From NCBI RefSeq assembly GCF_000321225.1, contig NW_004450481.1:5394-69393 (forward strand): a DNA stretch of 64,000 bases, given 5' to 3'. The DNA is from Odobenus rosmarus divergens. Taxonomy: Eukaryota; Chordata; Mammalia; Carnivora; Odobenidae. A model generated the notes under the pieces. That model worked only from the letters and a program-made list of their open reading frames with translations, was not told the DNA's origin and did no database searches. Numbering within the stretch: position 1 is the stretch's first letter; the number at the start of each line of letters is the position of its first letter. Shown here piece by piece: positions 14,232-47,000 of this stretch. Both the position numbers and the translations under genes were made by a program.

Positions 14232-14415
14232 TGGGTCAGGTCCCAGTTCTGCCACTCACAACCTGGGTGACCCCGGGTGGGTGACTCTGGGCCTCTGCTT
14301 CCTTCTCTATAAATGGGAACAAATACAGTCTTCTACCTCTTAGGGTTCAGGGAGGCTGAAGTGAGATGCTTTGAGTGGAGTGCTCATCATGGCACCAGGC
14401 ACAGCACTTCATTAT
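14232..14415 (+). mobile_element. MIR SINE
   Basis: Reads cagttctgccactcacaacc, gtgactctgggcctctgctt, ttctctataaatggga and atcatggcaccaggcacag, in MIR order. Confidence 0.75.
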
Positions 14416-15611
14416 CTATCCCCAGTCTTTCAATCATCACTGACATTCTTCGAGATGCATGATGGTCCGCTTGTGTCCTAAGAGGAAACCAGGTCTTCGC
14501 AGCCAGGACCTGGGGAGGGGTGGGGTAAGAGAGAGAAAGATGGAGACAGAGTTGGGGAGGGATCTGGGCCAAGTCCCCTTGATTCCTGAACATAGGGAGA
14601 AGCCAATATCCTTGGAGCATGAAAAGGTTCCAGAATGTTCTGTTGCTACTCTTTGGGCTCCCATGCTGATGTGGGAGGGACAGGACTTCCCAACGTGACA
14701 AAGCAAAGGAAGCTGGCTTAAGGGGGTCAGAGGGAAGCAGGGACTCTATATCTGGGCCTGACCCCCCTGCTCCCCAGCGGTGCTGGCCACTGCCCAGACT
14801 CCTTCTGTGGTCTTGGGCAAGAAACACAGAAGCTTCACTCCTTCTACTTCATCCCACATAGGAACTTTGGTGCTGGGGCTGGGGGGCCAGGGTTCTGTCT
14901 AGGAATCCAGGAGGGCTTTCTGGAGGAGGAGCCATCTGATCTGGACTCTAAAGGATGAACAGAGTTTCCCAGTTGGAGAAGTGTGTGGGGGGGTGAGGGG
15001 TGGTGTGAGAATGTGTGTGAGAGAGCGTGTGGATGTATACGGGTAATGGTTCACTTTAACAAGGGTTCTCTGATCTTCTGGAGGCCAGGTACTGAGGGGC
15101 CACAGATAAGACTGAGGCACAGGCCTGCCCCAAAGCAGCTCATAGTCCACAACTGATGGCCAAATAACAGTAATAGTAAAAGGTACCATGTTCTGAGCAT
15201 GTGCTGCTGGGGCTCAGCACGTGAAAGGCTCTCCGTGTTCATCACACAAAAGAATGAGTTTCTGAAGGCAGATTGCTGGAGGACAGAGGGGAAGCGTAAC
15301 AGGGAGGCTGGGGGTACCCGACCTGGAAAGGCCTGGAGGTGGGGAGACCACAGCCCTGCCTGGGAAACACTGCTGCGGAGAGTTGGGCAGTGAGCAACCG
15401 GCAGGAGTCTGAATGACAAGATGAGCTAAGGCCACCTCCTAATCCAGTGGTGCTGGGGAACCACAGACGGATGCTGAGTGGGGAAGAGAGGGTGTGCCAT
15501 CTCAGGAGGGCATCAGGGCCTGGTCTGGGCCTGCCTTGGGCTCCAAGAATTTCCAAGAGATGATCCAGGTCAATCTCACCCTGGTAATGCCGGCCCACAG
15601 GGGCAGGGGAG

Positions 15612-15862
15612 ATGACAGAGAGACAAACATAGGAGGAGACAGAGAGAAAGAAGGACAGGGGGAGCCTGAAGGGATGGAGAGAGAGAGAGACAAAGAAATA
15701 CAGAGAGAGTCCAAGAGAACAAGACCAAAAGAGACGGGGAGACAGGGAAATGAACACACCAACTGAGAGGTGGAAAGACACAGAGAGACAGAGAGATGGA
15801 GAGAGACACAGACAGAGAGAGACACAGAGACACTCATCAGAAAGGAGACAGAGGGAGAAGAT
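15612..15862. repeat. GA-rich purine tract
   Basis: About 250 bases of nearly pure purine on the plus strand, built from degenerate gagagaca and gagacaga units. The long open frames on both strands here (proline/serine/leucine or Glu/Arg-rich) are by-products of the low complexity, not genes. Confidence 0.85.
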
Positions 15863-16219
15863 GATGGGTCAAAGATTTGCCAGAAAGAGGGGAGTAACCC
15901 AGGGAGCCCCTGGGGAAGAGCAGGAGATGGGATGGAGTCCTGACTCCCAGTACCTGGAGGCAGGACCAGAGGGGAGGAGAAGGGAGGACAGGCGCCTTCC
16001 CACCCCACCTCGCCCCTACTCTGCACCCACACGCAAGCCCTCTCTGCTCCCCAGCACAGACAGGGAAATTGAGGCTGGCCGATGGGCCACCAGGGTCCTC
16101 CTGAGCCAGCGCTGTGCCTGCACACCCACAAGGGACCCGTGTCACCAGGTTAAAAATGGAAACGGGTCGGGCTTTTTCTTTCTTTTTTTTTTTTTTTTCC
16201 CTTTGAGAAACTCCTAGGC

Positions 16220-16229
16220 CCAAATAAGG
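16220..16229 (+). promoter_or_regulatory. TPM4: CArG box (SRF site) of TPM4 promoter 1a
   Basis: CCAAATAAGG fits the CC(A/T)6GG consensus exactly. It lies about 130 bases before a TATA-like element and 236 before the exon 1a ATG. SRF and its MRTF co-factors are known to drive many actin-cytoskeleton and muscle genes, tropomyosins among them, so a functional site is likely but inferred. Confidence 0.7.
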
Positions 16230-16357
16230 CGAGGGCTGTGGGGCGGCCGGTGAGCTGGCCAAGTCCTCCTGAGCAAGCGAGTGGCGGCTGGCCCGGCGGC
16301 CTGGGCTTGGGCCTCCTCCAGGTCTCACCCGGCAGCGGGGCGGTGCGCCCTGGAGCC

Positions 16358-16363
16358 TATAAG
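16358..16363 (+). promoter_or_regulatory. TPM4: TATA-like element of TPM4 promoter 1a
   Basis: TATAAG within gcctataagggcc, 98 bases before the exon 1a start codon. It predicts a transcription start near 16388 and a 5' UTR of about 68 bases. The sequence between is GC-rich. Confidence 0.6.
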
Positions 16364-16455
16364 GGCCTCGCCCCCGCCTGGCTGCTCACTCGGCCCCGGC
16401 CCGCAGCACAGCCCCCTCCGCAGAGTCCTCTGTGCCCGTGCCCCACCGCCCAGCC

Positions 16456-36465
<20,010 letters not shown>

Positions 36466-37820
36466 TCAAAACAGAAGAGTCTTGTTCCAACAGAAACTCC
36501 AGAGCTCCGTGTCTTTCTCTTCTCTTGTAAGAAGTTTCTTTTGCTATTGAATCTTCGCTTTGCTGGAAATGTCAAGCAAATTATGAATATATGACCAAAT
36601 ATTTTGTATCAGAGAAGCTTTGAGCACCAGTTAAATCTAATTCCTTCCTTTTTTCAAATGGCACCCGCTTTTTCAGCTCTATTTTTATCCTTAAGTTGCA
36701 TTTATTCATAAGGTAGGCAGGGTATTTCATATTGAGCATACTCTCTTAAAACTGAGGGCATTTGGTTTCTGGGAGAATAGACAACCCTACACTTTTCAAA
36801 AACAACTCCAGTATCTAGTCATGGGTCAACTTAAAAGGCCAAAGAATATATAACCTTCTGGGCCACTGTTGGTCACACGACAGGTAGCCAGGGACCATCA
36901 CATTAAAATATGGGCAGGGATTTTCCATCCAGAGCAAAAATTTAAAAAAAAAAAGCCAGGGGGAGGGGGCTGGCTTTGTGGGAAGTCGTAAACCATAGAC
37001 AGATTAACCTAATCATCTCGGCTCTTTCCCACACTCCACCATGCAGAACAACCTCTGAGCAGTCAGCTTGAGAATGCTTGGGAAATAATCATAATAATCA
37101 CCCCGATATTTTCTGGATAGATCCTTGATGTTAGGCTTTTCTACATGTTCCTTTCATTCTAAAATTGTTCTCTGAGGAGCAGATAGCTTATTCCAATAAT
37201 GACCCATGCTTGTCTACTCTGATCTGAGACCATCTCCTCAGCAGGAATGAATGTGGTAGAATTCAGTCTTATCCAGAGAAGTCCTATCAGGAAGAACTGA
37301 GCAGTTGCTAAGAAATATTGGGCAGAAGGGGCCTCGCTGCCAGCAAAGTAGAGATAAAGTAATCAGCCTAGCTTCATCTCCTTTATACTTCAGGGAATGG
37401 CAAACTGAAGATTTACTTATGTAGGACTTTAATTCCTTTTTAGGACCAAGTTAATAAAAGACCAAGAAACTCCTGATTAAACTGGATATGGAGTATTTTG
37501 TAGGCAGGGCTGCACATTTTGGCTTTGTTGTATTTCTGCTTTCTTGGTTAACATCTCAGAGCTAAACATTCCACATTCCCCAGCAGTGTGGGGGCCAACT
37601 CAAGTTTACAATTCTGACAAAATCACCCTGCTTCTAGCTTATCCAAATCCTCTGCCCCTCACTCCTATTTATTAAGCATCACACTACCCAGAAGGTACAC
37701 TAGCGAACTGTGCAATTGAATAAAACCCACACTTTTCATTTAGATTCTTGCAACTGTATCATATGTAAGAGTATCACTTTTTCTACATTTTCGTCAAATA
37801 AATTTTTACATAAACTATAA
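36466..37820 (+). other. TPM4: TPM4 3' UTR
   Basis: About 1.35 kb after the 9d stop with no recognisable repeat. Three candidate poly(A) signals lie at about 37453, 37719-37724 and 37797-37802. Confidence 0.75.
37797..37802 (+). terminator. TPM4: Main poly(A) signal candidate of TPM4
   Basis: AATAAA in tcaaataaattt, followed within 25 bases by the GT-rich element tttgtgtgaac and then gtgtttgaagg. An upstream AATAAA at 37719-37724 is an alternative. Confidence 0.7.
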
Positions 37821-37829
37821 TTTGTGTGA

Positions 37830-39850
37830 ACTTCAGAATGTGTTTGAAGGTACTCTGGTTCAGTGAACGCTGATTGGATGGGAGGGAAAGATAACTGTGC
37901 CAAGATCATTAACAAATGTTACTTGCTTTATACCATGACTTCATGTGAGGATTATGATCTCTATTCAGGTGAGAGCACTCTGCCTCAGTAATTCAAAAGC
38001 TCCTGTCCTTTGTTATACCCAGTCCTGCCTGAGCCAGGCTGTGAAGAATAACTAGGATTTTAATAGATGAGACAGGAACAGGGAAAACTCGTCTCTGTTG
38101 CTTGAGTCAGGAAAGCACAAGGCATTGCATATATAAAGGAAGGAAGTAGGAAAGCTGGAAGGTAAGCTGTGTCCACACTGATGAGAGCCTGAACTTAATT
38201 TGGTCAGGAGTGGAGAGTTGCTGAAGACCAATCAACAAAGAAACACATTACGAAAATCCACTTAGTCGTTTTCAGGAAGGACTAGAATGGGAGTAGACTA
38301 GAGGCATTAATAGGCCAGTTAGGAGGATGCTTCCATTATCCCAGGTAGTGCTTGCCATGGAATGAAAAGTGATGTGGAGGAAGTAATCTTAAGACAGCTG
38401 ACCAGCTGGTAGGTAACTTAAGATTAAGTGTCAAAGATGACTGCAGTTTCACTACCTGAATTGCTCAGATACCTGCCTCAAGATCTGATCTTGGGGAAGT
38501 GGGGTAGGGAATCAAAAAGAGAAATGAAAGCCTTTAAAACAATGTGGTATGCAAACAATTTTTTGTCACTAAGTACAATTAAAAACATTTCCTTCATATT
38601 AATTCAACATTTAGCTGATGCTGTGAGCTTGTTTAGATGGTAGATGCAGGGAATATCAATGACTAAAGTATAATTGCCTTCTCTGAGGGCCCTACCATTA
38701 CTAGACTGAAGCTCGTTCTCTCCCTCCTGCCTACCCCCTTGGGCTGCAGTCTAATCTCGGGATACTGTTACAGTCAATCTCGTGCCTCTGCACTTAACAG
38801 AAGTGTTCAATGTTTATTAAACTGATCTCAGATCTCTGGGGGTTCCCAATCCCATGAAGTGTATGTGGAACACAGGGCGAGCTTAGGGCCAGATTGTGAA
38901 GCCCTGATCCTGACAGACCCTGGATGGGTACTGGATAAGTGTTTGAGAATGAGCACACTGCAGAGCGAAATCTAGATCAGAGAACAGAATAATCAGGAAG
39001 ACCAGTGGAGAGAAGAACGAGGTTCAACTATCTAGAACCAAGATGTGAGGGGATGAAAGAGCTGTGTCAAGGATGACTTCGGTTTCACTCGGAAGGTAAT
39101 TCCGGCCAGGCTAGTTTGAGTAGAAGTTGCCACGTTCAGTTGCGGACATGTTTAAGTACCTCTGCCAAATCCAGAAAGCAGCTGGACACAGGGATGGCCG
39201 GGCTATGGATTTCCTCACAGAATCACCTGCGCATGGAGATGCTAGCAGACACAGGAGTGAATGAGCTCCCCCCAGAGTGCGAGTAGACCTGGGACCAGGG
39301 GGGAACTCCTAAAGGACACGCGGAGACCCCGAAGACTGCAATACAATCTGAGAAGCAGCACCCAGAGAAGGGGAATCGTGGGCGACAGACGAAACCAGCA
39401 AGTAGAATGGGGAGCGACCCAGGAAGGTGGCCAGTGGCACCGACGACGACGTGGGCGCGGCTCCGCTTGAAGCTCTCCCCACCCGGAGCCAGCCAGATTC
39501 TTGCAGTGGGCCGCGGAGGGATAGAGGAGGGGCGGCCAGGGCCGCGAGTCTAGACGCCTCTTCAACGCCCCGCCGGCACCATGGCCCACCTCTGACCCGC
39601 AGGAACCTGGTGATCTCAGGCTTCCGAAGCCTGCGCGTCCGAGCTCGAACCCAACTTCCAACCCTGGAGTCTGGGAAAATCACTGAAGCTCTGGCCTCGG
39701 TTTTCTCACCATAAAAAGGCAGGAAACCCAATATCGACCCCCGTGGGTTAGGGTGGGTATTAACTACTTTCTGTGTATTTTTTCTAAGAGCGGACAACAC
39801 CTGCAGGCAAAGAACAATGCTCAGAACGATCACCTAGGATCCTCACGACC
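37830..39850. other. Intergenic DNA between TPM4 and RAB8A
   Basis: No supported gene. Two similar phrases, gtgtcaaagatgactgcagtt (about 38430) and tgtcaaggatgacttcggtt (about 39065), suggest pieces of an old unnamed repeat. From about 39240 the sequence turns GC-rich, leading into the RAB8A island. Confidence 0.6.
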
Positions 39851-41000
39851 CCAGCTCCCTTGGCGGCCGAGTGGGTTGGGGTTGCCAGGGCTCCGGGGGA
39901 AAGTTGCAGGCAGACAGTGGTCTGGACAATCTCTAATTAGGTCCGAGGGCGCGTCGCGAGGAGTCCCCGTGGGGCCTCGGCGCAGATGGTGGCGGTGAAG
40001 CCGCTCCGGTGGCGCAGGCCTGGGTAACCCTAAGTAGTCCCCGGGCCAGCGCTGAGCCTCCGGAGGAAGTCTCGAGGGGGCCTCGCTTCGACTATGACGG
40101 GCGTCCCCACTCCCCTTTCCTCTTGGGTTCCCTCTGGCCTGATAACAGCGGCCTCCAGACGACAAGGCCACCTTCGCGGTGGGTTCCCGCGTTCTTCCCG
40201 CCGCCTACGGAGGCTGCGCAGGCAGTGAGGGCGGGAGCCGGAGAGCCCTCGGCGCGTGCGCCCTCTGCTGGCGCCAACGGTCTCCCGGGTCAGCGTACGC
40301 ACGCGCCCCAAGCCCCGCCCCCGAGCCGCGGGCTCGCGGAGCCGTTGGAGGCGCTCCCCGCTCTCCCCCCTCCCACCGGGGGGCGGGGCCGCCTCTGTGT
40401 CGAGGGAAGAAGGCGGGGACCCGGGATGCCACGCCCCCCGCTGGTCTTCGTTTGAAGCCCCTCGACTCTTCACTGCTGGCCAATTGGAGCCCGCCCTGTC
40501 CCGAGCGCCGACCAATGAGCGGCGCGTTCGGGCCGCTTCCGGCACCGCGCCTTGCTCGCCCCTTCCCCAGGACTCCCCGCGACGGGCGGGGCGCGGGAGC
40601 GGGCGACGGCCGCGGTGACGCGCGGCGGGCCTGGAGCCAATAGGGGGCGGGCTCGGCGCTGATGGACGGGGCTAGCGGCCAGTGGCGAGGCGCTGGCCGC
40701 ACTTCCCGTCGGGGAGAGAGTGTAATATGGCGAAGACCTACGATTACCTGTTCAAGCTGCTGCTGATCGGGGACTCGGGGGTGGGGAAGACCTGTGTCCT
40801 GTTCCGCTTCTCCGAGGACGCCTTCAACTCAACTTTCATCTCCACCATAGGTAGCGGGGCCGGGGAGCGGCCGGGGACGCTGGAGGCCCGGGCCGGGCGC
40901 GCCCCTGAAGGGCTGGGGCTGAGGGAGCGGCTGGGCCGGACGGATCCAGGGATCTGAGAGGGTCGAGGGGACCGGAGGGGAGAAGAGCAGCCGCCTCCAC
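39850..41000. promoter_or_regulatory. RAB8A: CpG-island promoter of RAB8A
   Basis: A dense CpG block around exon 1 with no TATA box, a housekeeping architecture. Core elements seen: CCAAT at 40480-40484, 40512-40516 and 40637-40641; an ETS-type CTTCCGG at 40536-40542; and a GC box ggggcggg near 40645. The CCAAT at 40637 is 90 bases before the ATG, so the 5' UTR is probably short. Binding by NF-Y, ETS and Sp1 is inferred from the motifs. Confidence 0.85.
40727..40850 (+). CDS. RAB8A: RAB8A exon 1
   Basis: Residues 1-41 plus one base: [20 protein letters not shown] onward to FISTI. Contains the P-loop. Donor gtagcg. Confidence 0.97.
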
Positions 41001-44000
41001 CGCCTTTCGGGAGTTCCCGGGCTTTGGGGGGGGAGGGAACCAAGTGCCCATTTTGCAGATAGGGAGACTGAGGCTCCAACCCTCAGCCTGGTCGTCAGGA
41101 AGTACGTGTCTTGGGCTGGGGTCCTGGCGCCGGTCATCTCGTTCTGTCCACACAGCAGCCCTTCGAAGCTGTTCTTTTGGAGTCAGAAGTGAAACAGGCT
41201 TGGGGAGTAGGCCGTAGGAAGAGGCCTATGACATCTGACCTTATTAAGCATTTACTGTGTGCTAGCCGCTTTATGTGCATTATCACACTCTCCAGTCCTC
41301 AGTGTTAGGTGCTCTTATGAGCCCGTCTCACAAACGAGGAATTTGAGGCCCAGGGAGGGACGAGACTCACCCAAGGTCAGAGTCTGCAGGTGGCATAGAT
41401 GGAATTTGAATCCATGTGGGTCTAACCCCAAAACTCAAGGCTCGACCATCCCAGAGAGATATGAGCACTCACCCCCAGGGCAACCACAGCTGGTCCGTCT
41501 GAGGGCCAGAACTCTAAACCAGCTCTCTCCTGCTCTTTGCCTCTGGAATGTTCAGGGGTTAAGCCCCTCTCCCTGACCCTGTTCCCCCACGAGTGAATTT
41601 ACTCTAGAAGGAATGGTGAGGAGGAGTTTGGAGGCTTTCTCTGCCCAACCTTCCATCACTTGAGGGTGACAGCAATGGCAAGTGACAGCTGCCTGCCCTA
41701 GGACCTGTCATCCCCAAGGAGATGCCAGATAAAAACTTTAGTGAGAAACCAAAATCAGCCGCTGCCACAGACAGCCCTGACTTCCCTATCTTGGGGCCCA
41801 GGACACCGGTTGTCACTTTGCAGAGCAGCCTTTCCCACAGAGCCAGCCCACATTGTGGTTGAACAGAATTGGCTTGTTGCTTCTCAGTTCTGATATCCAC
41901 AAAAGTGGAGCTGACTTCTCCCCATGCCACAAAAACAGCCTTTGCCCATGTGAAAACGTTTGACCTGGAAGTAACACTGATCACGCGGAGTGGCCTGTGA
42001 GCTCTGCAGCCTTACTTCAGAATGGTCACCAAGCCCAGGAGTTGATTCTGAATGGGGAAAACCTAGGGACCAGGTTTTGCTTTACCCGTGTGTAACTTGA
42101 ACCCAATCACCTATCTCCCTGAACCCCATGATGCGCTGCTCTTTCCAACCTTGCCCTCCTCCTGTAAAGCTGCACTTTACAATTATATGCTGGATGCAGA
42201 GGAGAGAGAATTGGACTGGAAATGGCCATGTCTGCTTTCCAGCCACTGTTTGCCCTTGAACAAGCACCTAGTCTCTCTGAGCCCTGTTTCTTCAGTTTAG
42301 GAGTAACACTGTCTGCCTTGACCAGTGCCCTGGATGGGTGAGGATCAGAAATGTACAGTGAATTAAGGGGTTGTCATCATGGCCAGAGGCCGCCTGGAGG
42401 AAGCAGAATGGCTCCTGCAGTGACAGCGTCCCATCCTTGGACACAGATGTTTCTGATTCCTCCCCCTCCCCAACCCCAGGGTCAAACTTCGGGATAACCC
42501 TTGCATCTCTACCAATCAGGAAGTGATGTTAACTCCTGTGGGGCTGTGGATTGCTCTCAACCCAGACCTCAGTTTCCCAGCATCAGAGACTTCCTGTTCA
42601 GTGCAGGCACTAGTGAGATCAGTTCAGGAATTGGGCTTTTTGTTTGGTTCCTAATTCTTGACCAGAAAACCCAGTCTAGCACTTGAGGGCTCTGAGGAGA
42701 CTGGCCTCCACTTCGAGACAAAGACATGAACTTGGGCAAGGTCACCTGGGGAGGTACAGGTGGCCCTTGAACCCAGAATCCCTCCCTCCCACCTTGGTAT
42801 TCCCATTACATTTGTAGTTTTCCTGCAGGCCTCTGTCTCCTAAGAAAACTTAATTCATCTTGACCTTGAAGTAATGGCCTCATAATTCTTAGCCTTGTAA
42901 AGTTTACACTTCCTAATTAAATTTGGTTTGTTAGTGAAACCCAGGAAGAGGAGAGGAAAGAGTGTTGCTGTGGGACTTTGCCGATGAAACAGTGCTTTTT
43001 GATTTTCTATGTCCCTGTGCGTCTGTGACAGGAGGTGGGGGTGGGTGTTTTAGGAAGGAACAGCACTGGGCCTCTTAGTCCTAAAATACAACTGAATGCA
43101 TAAAGGTGATTCTCTGTTGGCACTAAGTGTACCTCTGGATTTTCTTTATAGATCAAGGATTAAGTGGCTCTTTGTTTCCTGCCCGTGTTTCATTTTGCCA
43201 AAGCCTATTCTCATAAGCTCCATCCATCGTTTGTGGTGTGAACTTGGCCCCGTGGCTCCCGGAATTGGTTCTTTACAGCCTGGCTCAGCTTCCACTGTCT
43301 CCTCAGGGCCCCATTCACCCATTCCTTCCGGGAGGCAGATGGCGTAGCATCAAAGTGCTTCGTAAACCACGCAGTGCCACGTAGACCCCATTGCTCTTCG
43401 TTCTGTCGTCCTGCCATCCTTCCCGACACCTGCCGTGTGTCAGCAGGGCTGCCGGGGCTGCGGAGATGACTCGGCTGAATCAGAGGGCAACAGAAATGTA
43501 ACAAGGCCTGTAGTCAAGGTGTGTGTGCAGGACTGGGCGATCAGTTTCTAGCAAATACGTAGTTGGCCTCTGCCGCGCTGAGTTACTGGAGACACAGCCG
43601 TGAGCGAGACGCCTGAGTCCCTGCCCTCCTGGAGCTTATGTGCTAGTGGGCAAATTTCACGTGCAGGCTGATATTCCCTGTGGTCCCCTGGACAGTTCCC
43701 GAGGTGGACAGGGATGGAATTAGCATCCCCATCATCAGTTCTGAGGGGTCAAGCCAGGCTTCAGCCTCAAGGCTTCATGGGTGGAGATTTGGGCTGTTTG
43801 CCCTCCATGCAGGGCATTCGGATGGGCAAGTTTTATCCCCAGGTTCATGGAGCAAGTATACACTGTCAGGGAAAAGTGCATGAAGAAGAAAAAGAAGGGG
43901 GAGGAGAGAGAGTGAGGATAGTCAGGAAGGCTCCCCGGAGGAGGTGACTTGAACAAGAGACCTGAGTGAAGGGCCGGGGAGAGCCAGGTAGCTGTGGAGG

Positions 44001-47000
44001 GAAACAACATTGCAAGAACAGGAAGAGCGAGCATGAGAGCTCCAAGGCCAGATCGTGCCGGGGATGGTTAGGAAGCAGTCACGTGAGCCACGGGTGCGGG
44101 GAGGTGGCCAGGCTGGGCAGGACCTGGGAGCACACGTGCAACTCTTCTCACTTTATTCTGGGGTATTCTGGGGCTGAGGGGGTGGTGGGAAGACAGTGGA
44201 AAGTGTTTGGTTTTTTTTTTTTTAACAGCTCTATTGAGATACAATTCATGAACCATAGAGTTCATCCATTTAAAGCATACAAGTTAGCAGCTTTTAGTGT
44301 ATTCACAGAGTTGTACAACCATCACCGCAGCCAATTCTAGAACATTTTTGTTATGACAAAAAGAAACCCCAAACCCCTTATCAAGCCCCTGAATCTCCCC
44401 TTCCCCCTGTAACCCCTGGTGACTGCTGATCCCCTGTTTGCCTGGATTTGCCTGTTCTGGAGAATTCATACGAATGGGGTCCTGCGCTCTGTGACCTTTC
44501 ATGTCTGGCTTCTTTCACTCAGCATGATGTTCTCAAGGTTCATCCGTGTTGCAGCGTGTGTCAGGGTTTCATTCCTTTTCATGGCTGAGTAGTAGTATGG
44601 ATGGACCCCATTTTGTTCATCCATCCATTGGCAGACCCACTGGAAAGTTTGGAACAGAGGTTAGCTTTTTGACATGGTTGAATGTGGTTTGGAAAGCCTG
44701 GGAGGGGACTGAGGGGGTAGGAGCCTGGAAAACACCTGAAGAGGCTGAGAGGTCACCCTGGTCTTGGGCAAAGGGTTGACAAGGGGGGGCAGGGTGAGGA
44801 AAGCTTCTTGGAAGGTGACCTTCCAGCATGTCCTAAAGGAGAAAGTTTGTTGGACTGACAGGTGGGCAGAGTGGGGACCGCCTGCAGAGAAGGAACAGCA
44901 GGTGGGGAAGCTGGATGCCTGGAGGCCGTGGGAGTGACATTGTGGGGTGTCATTGGGCTCCATGCCCTGTGTGTCTGGAGGGCCTGGTGCTGGGTGGCGG
45001 GAAGCGTGGGGCTCTGGCCTGCAAAGTGTTTTATGGAGGCCCACCCCGAGAGGCAGCCTGGTGGGAGAGGGGATAGAACAAGGCTTTGGCACCTGAAGTA
45101 CCTGGGTTTGCCCACCAGCTGTGCCGCTTGCGGCTTCACTCTGGGCAGCTGTCTGCCCTCTGAACCTCAGCCCCCCTTCCACGAGAGGAGAAAGTCGTCC
45201 AGGTGCCTCCAGATTTGTTGTGATTACGAGAATCCACATGCGTGGTGCCAGACAGGTGCTCCATAAGCCGTGGATGCTGTTAACCTGCGCAGGTTGGCAG
45301 TGCCCGCCTCAGATGCAGCTTGAGAGATGGGCTGGCTGACAGTGATGTGCCTTTTCGTTTTTCCTTTTCTTTCAGGAATTGACTTTAAAATTAGGACCAT
45401 AGAGCTTGATGGCAAGAGAATTAAGCTACAGATATGGTAAGAGTCGTTGCCACCATCAGCCCCTTGCCAGTGAGCACTTAGAGCCAGAAGCCCTGTGCCT
45501 CTTTCCCCCTCCCTGTGACCATGGCCTCCATCTCTTTGTGCCCCAGCCATACACGTCAGGCTTTCTTCAGAAACCTCAGGGACTGTGCTCTGCTGGTTAC
45601 TGGGACCTGGAGTCTCTCAGCACCTTCTGGGGACATAGCTGCTAGTCCTGGTTAGCTCAGCATTCCGATGCGGGCACAGCTGGGTCTGGGCTTCCCTGTG
45701 GCCTACTTCTTTGAACTTGGAGAGCCCTCTGTGCCCAGGCAGTGATGAAGGCTGCGGGGCAGCGAAATTCCCCAGCCCAGCATTTCCTCTTGAGCCTACC
45801 AGCTCGCTGAAGGAGGCGAGACATCATTTCCTCTCTTCTGTCGTGGGGAAGCCCAGGCCTTACTTCTCTAACACACAGACCCGAAACCCCAGAACCAAAA
45901 ATAAACTGAGGCCCGGGCCCAATGGTGAGACCCATTTCTATTCCACTTACCTGGGGCTGATTTCTTATGATACATCAAATTAGAGACGTTGTGAATCCCT
46001 GTCACTGACACCAACTGTGGTCTGTAGCCCATGGCACCAGGAAGGCTGAGCTCAGATGGTCAGATGGAGGGGAGTCCCTCCCTATAGCCACGTCACTGAC
46101 AGGGAAATATGTGCCCTGAGCAAAGTTAAAGAGAAGTCCTGTTTGAGAGGGTGGTGCAGTCTCCCAGTCCCAGCAAGCACGTGTGGTGAGAGGGGCTGCC
46201 GTGAGAGGGGCCACAGAGCCACCCTCCCTGCAGCCTGTGTCCCTCACCCCAGTGTCAGAGCGCGTGCATCCCCTCGGCTTCCGTGGCGTTCACCTCTGAC
46301 TCAGACTTTAGAGTCCAAATCTGGATGAACCCTAACGCCCTGTCAGTTGGGAATCAGGCAGTTTCTGGCTGCCTCTAGAAGTACCTCTACCTGCCACGTG
46401 CGGCTCCCAGCAGCCTTGGTGCCTGAAGTCCAAAGTGACGCTGCAGCCACAGACAGAAGTTTCGCTTTCTTCTTCCCCTCTCTTCCTCCTTCTGCTCTTA
46501 GCAGTATCCACGGGGTTAGAGACTTTCATAACACTTTTCTAGACTAGGGTCATGGTTGAGAATAAAATGACTGTTCGTGACCACTAATGTCACCTGCTGT
46601 TGGCATCAGAAAGTCAGCAGAGCCCCAAGTGAGGCGCTTCTGTTGCGGTCCAGAGAGGCAGCGCCCTCGGCAGGGGAGGAAGGGGGTGCAGGGTCGTGAA
46701 AGGAACCCTGGGTCCAGAGACAAAAGACTCGGGTCTTGCCCTGGCTCTGCCACCAATCAGTGAAGTCCTCTTCATCCCAAACACTGAATACCCTCCGTGC
46801 CGAGAGCTGGGCTGGGCACGGCATGTCTCACCCCAGTGTCGCCTCTGCACCGATGAGGACGGGCTTTCTCCTTGGCCTCCACCAAAACAGCAAGTGCAGA
46901 AGTGCTTCCGGGGCCCCGCTGAGGTTGCCCAGCTCAGCCCACCCGCCATGGAACCAGCCCTTTCCAGACCCGTGTGGGCCCTGGACTTTCACAGATAATA

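Larger units (their letters stand above)
13027..16200. other. Gene-free interval between the FUS retrocopy and TPM4
   Basis: No supported exon. About 13370-13480 ends with ggaggagcccaacctaagac, a phrase typical of the end of some mammalian LTRs, but I cannot name the family. A MIR lies at 14232-14415 and a purine-rich tract at 15612-15862. A poly-T run (about 16182-16198) sits just before the TPM4 promoter. Confidence 0.6.

Noticed and set aside
15502..16131. Long minus-strand frames rich in Ser, Leu and Val
   Set aside because: Translation of the GA-rich purine tract; low complexity with no domain.
40009..40702. Several overlapping frames of 120-170 codons on both strands upstream of RAB8A
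   Set aside because: CpG-island translation; no splice structure or recognisable domain. A divergent gene from this promoter cannot be excluded but is not supported.
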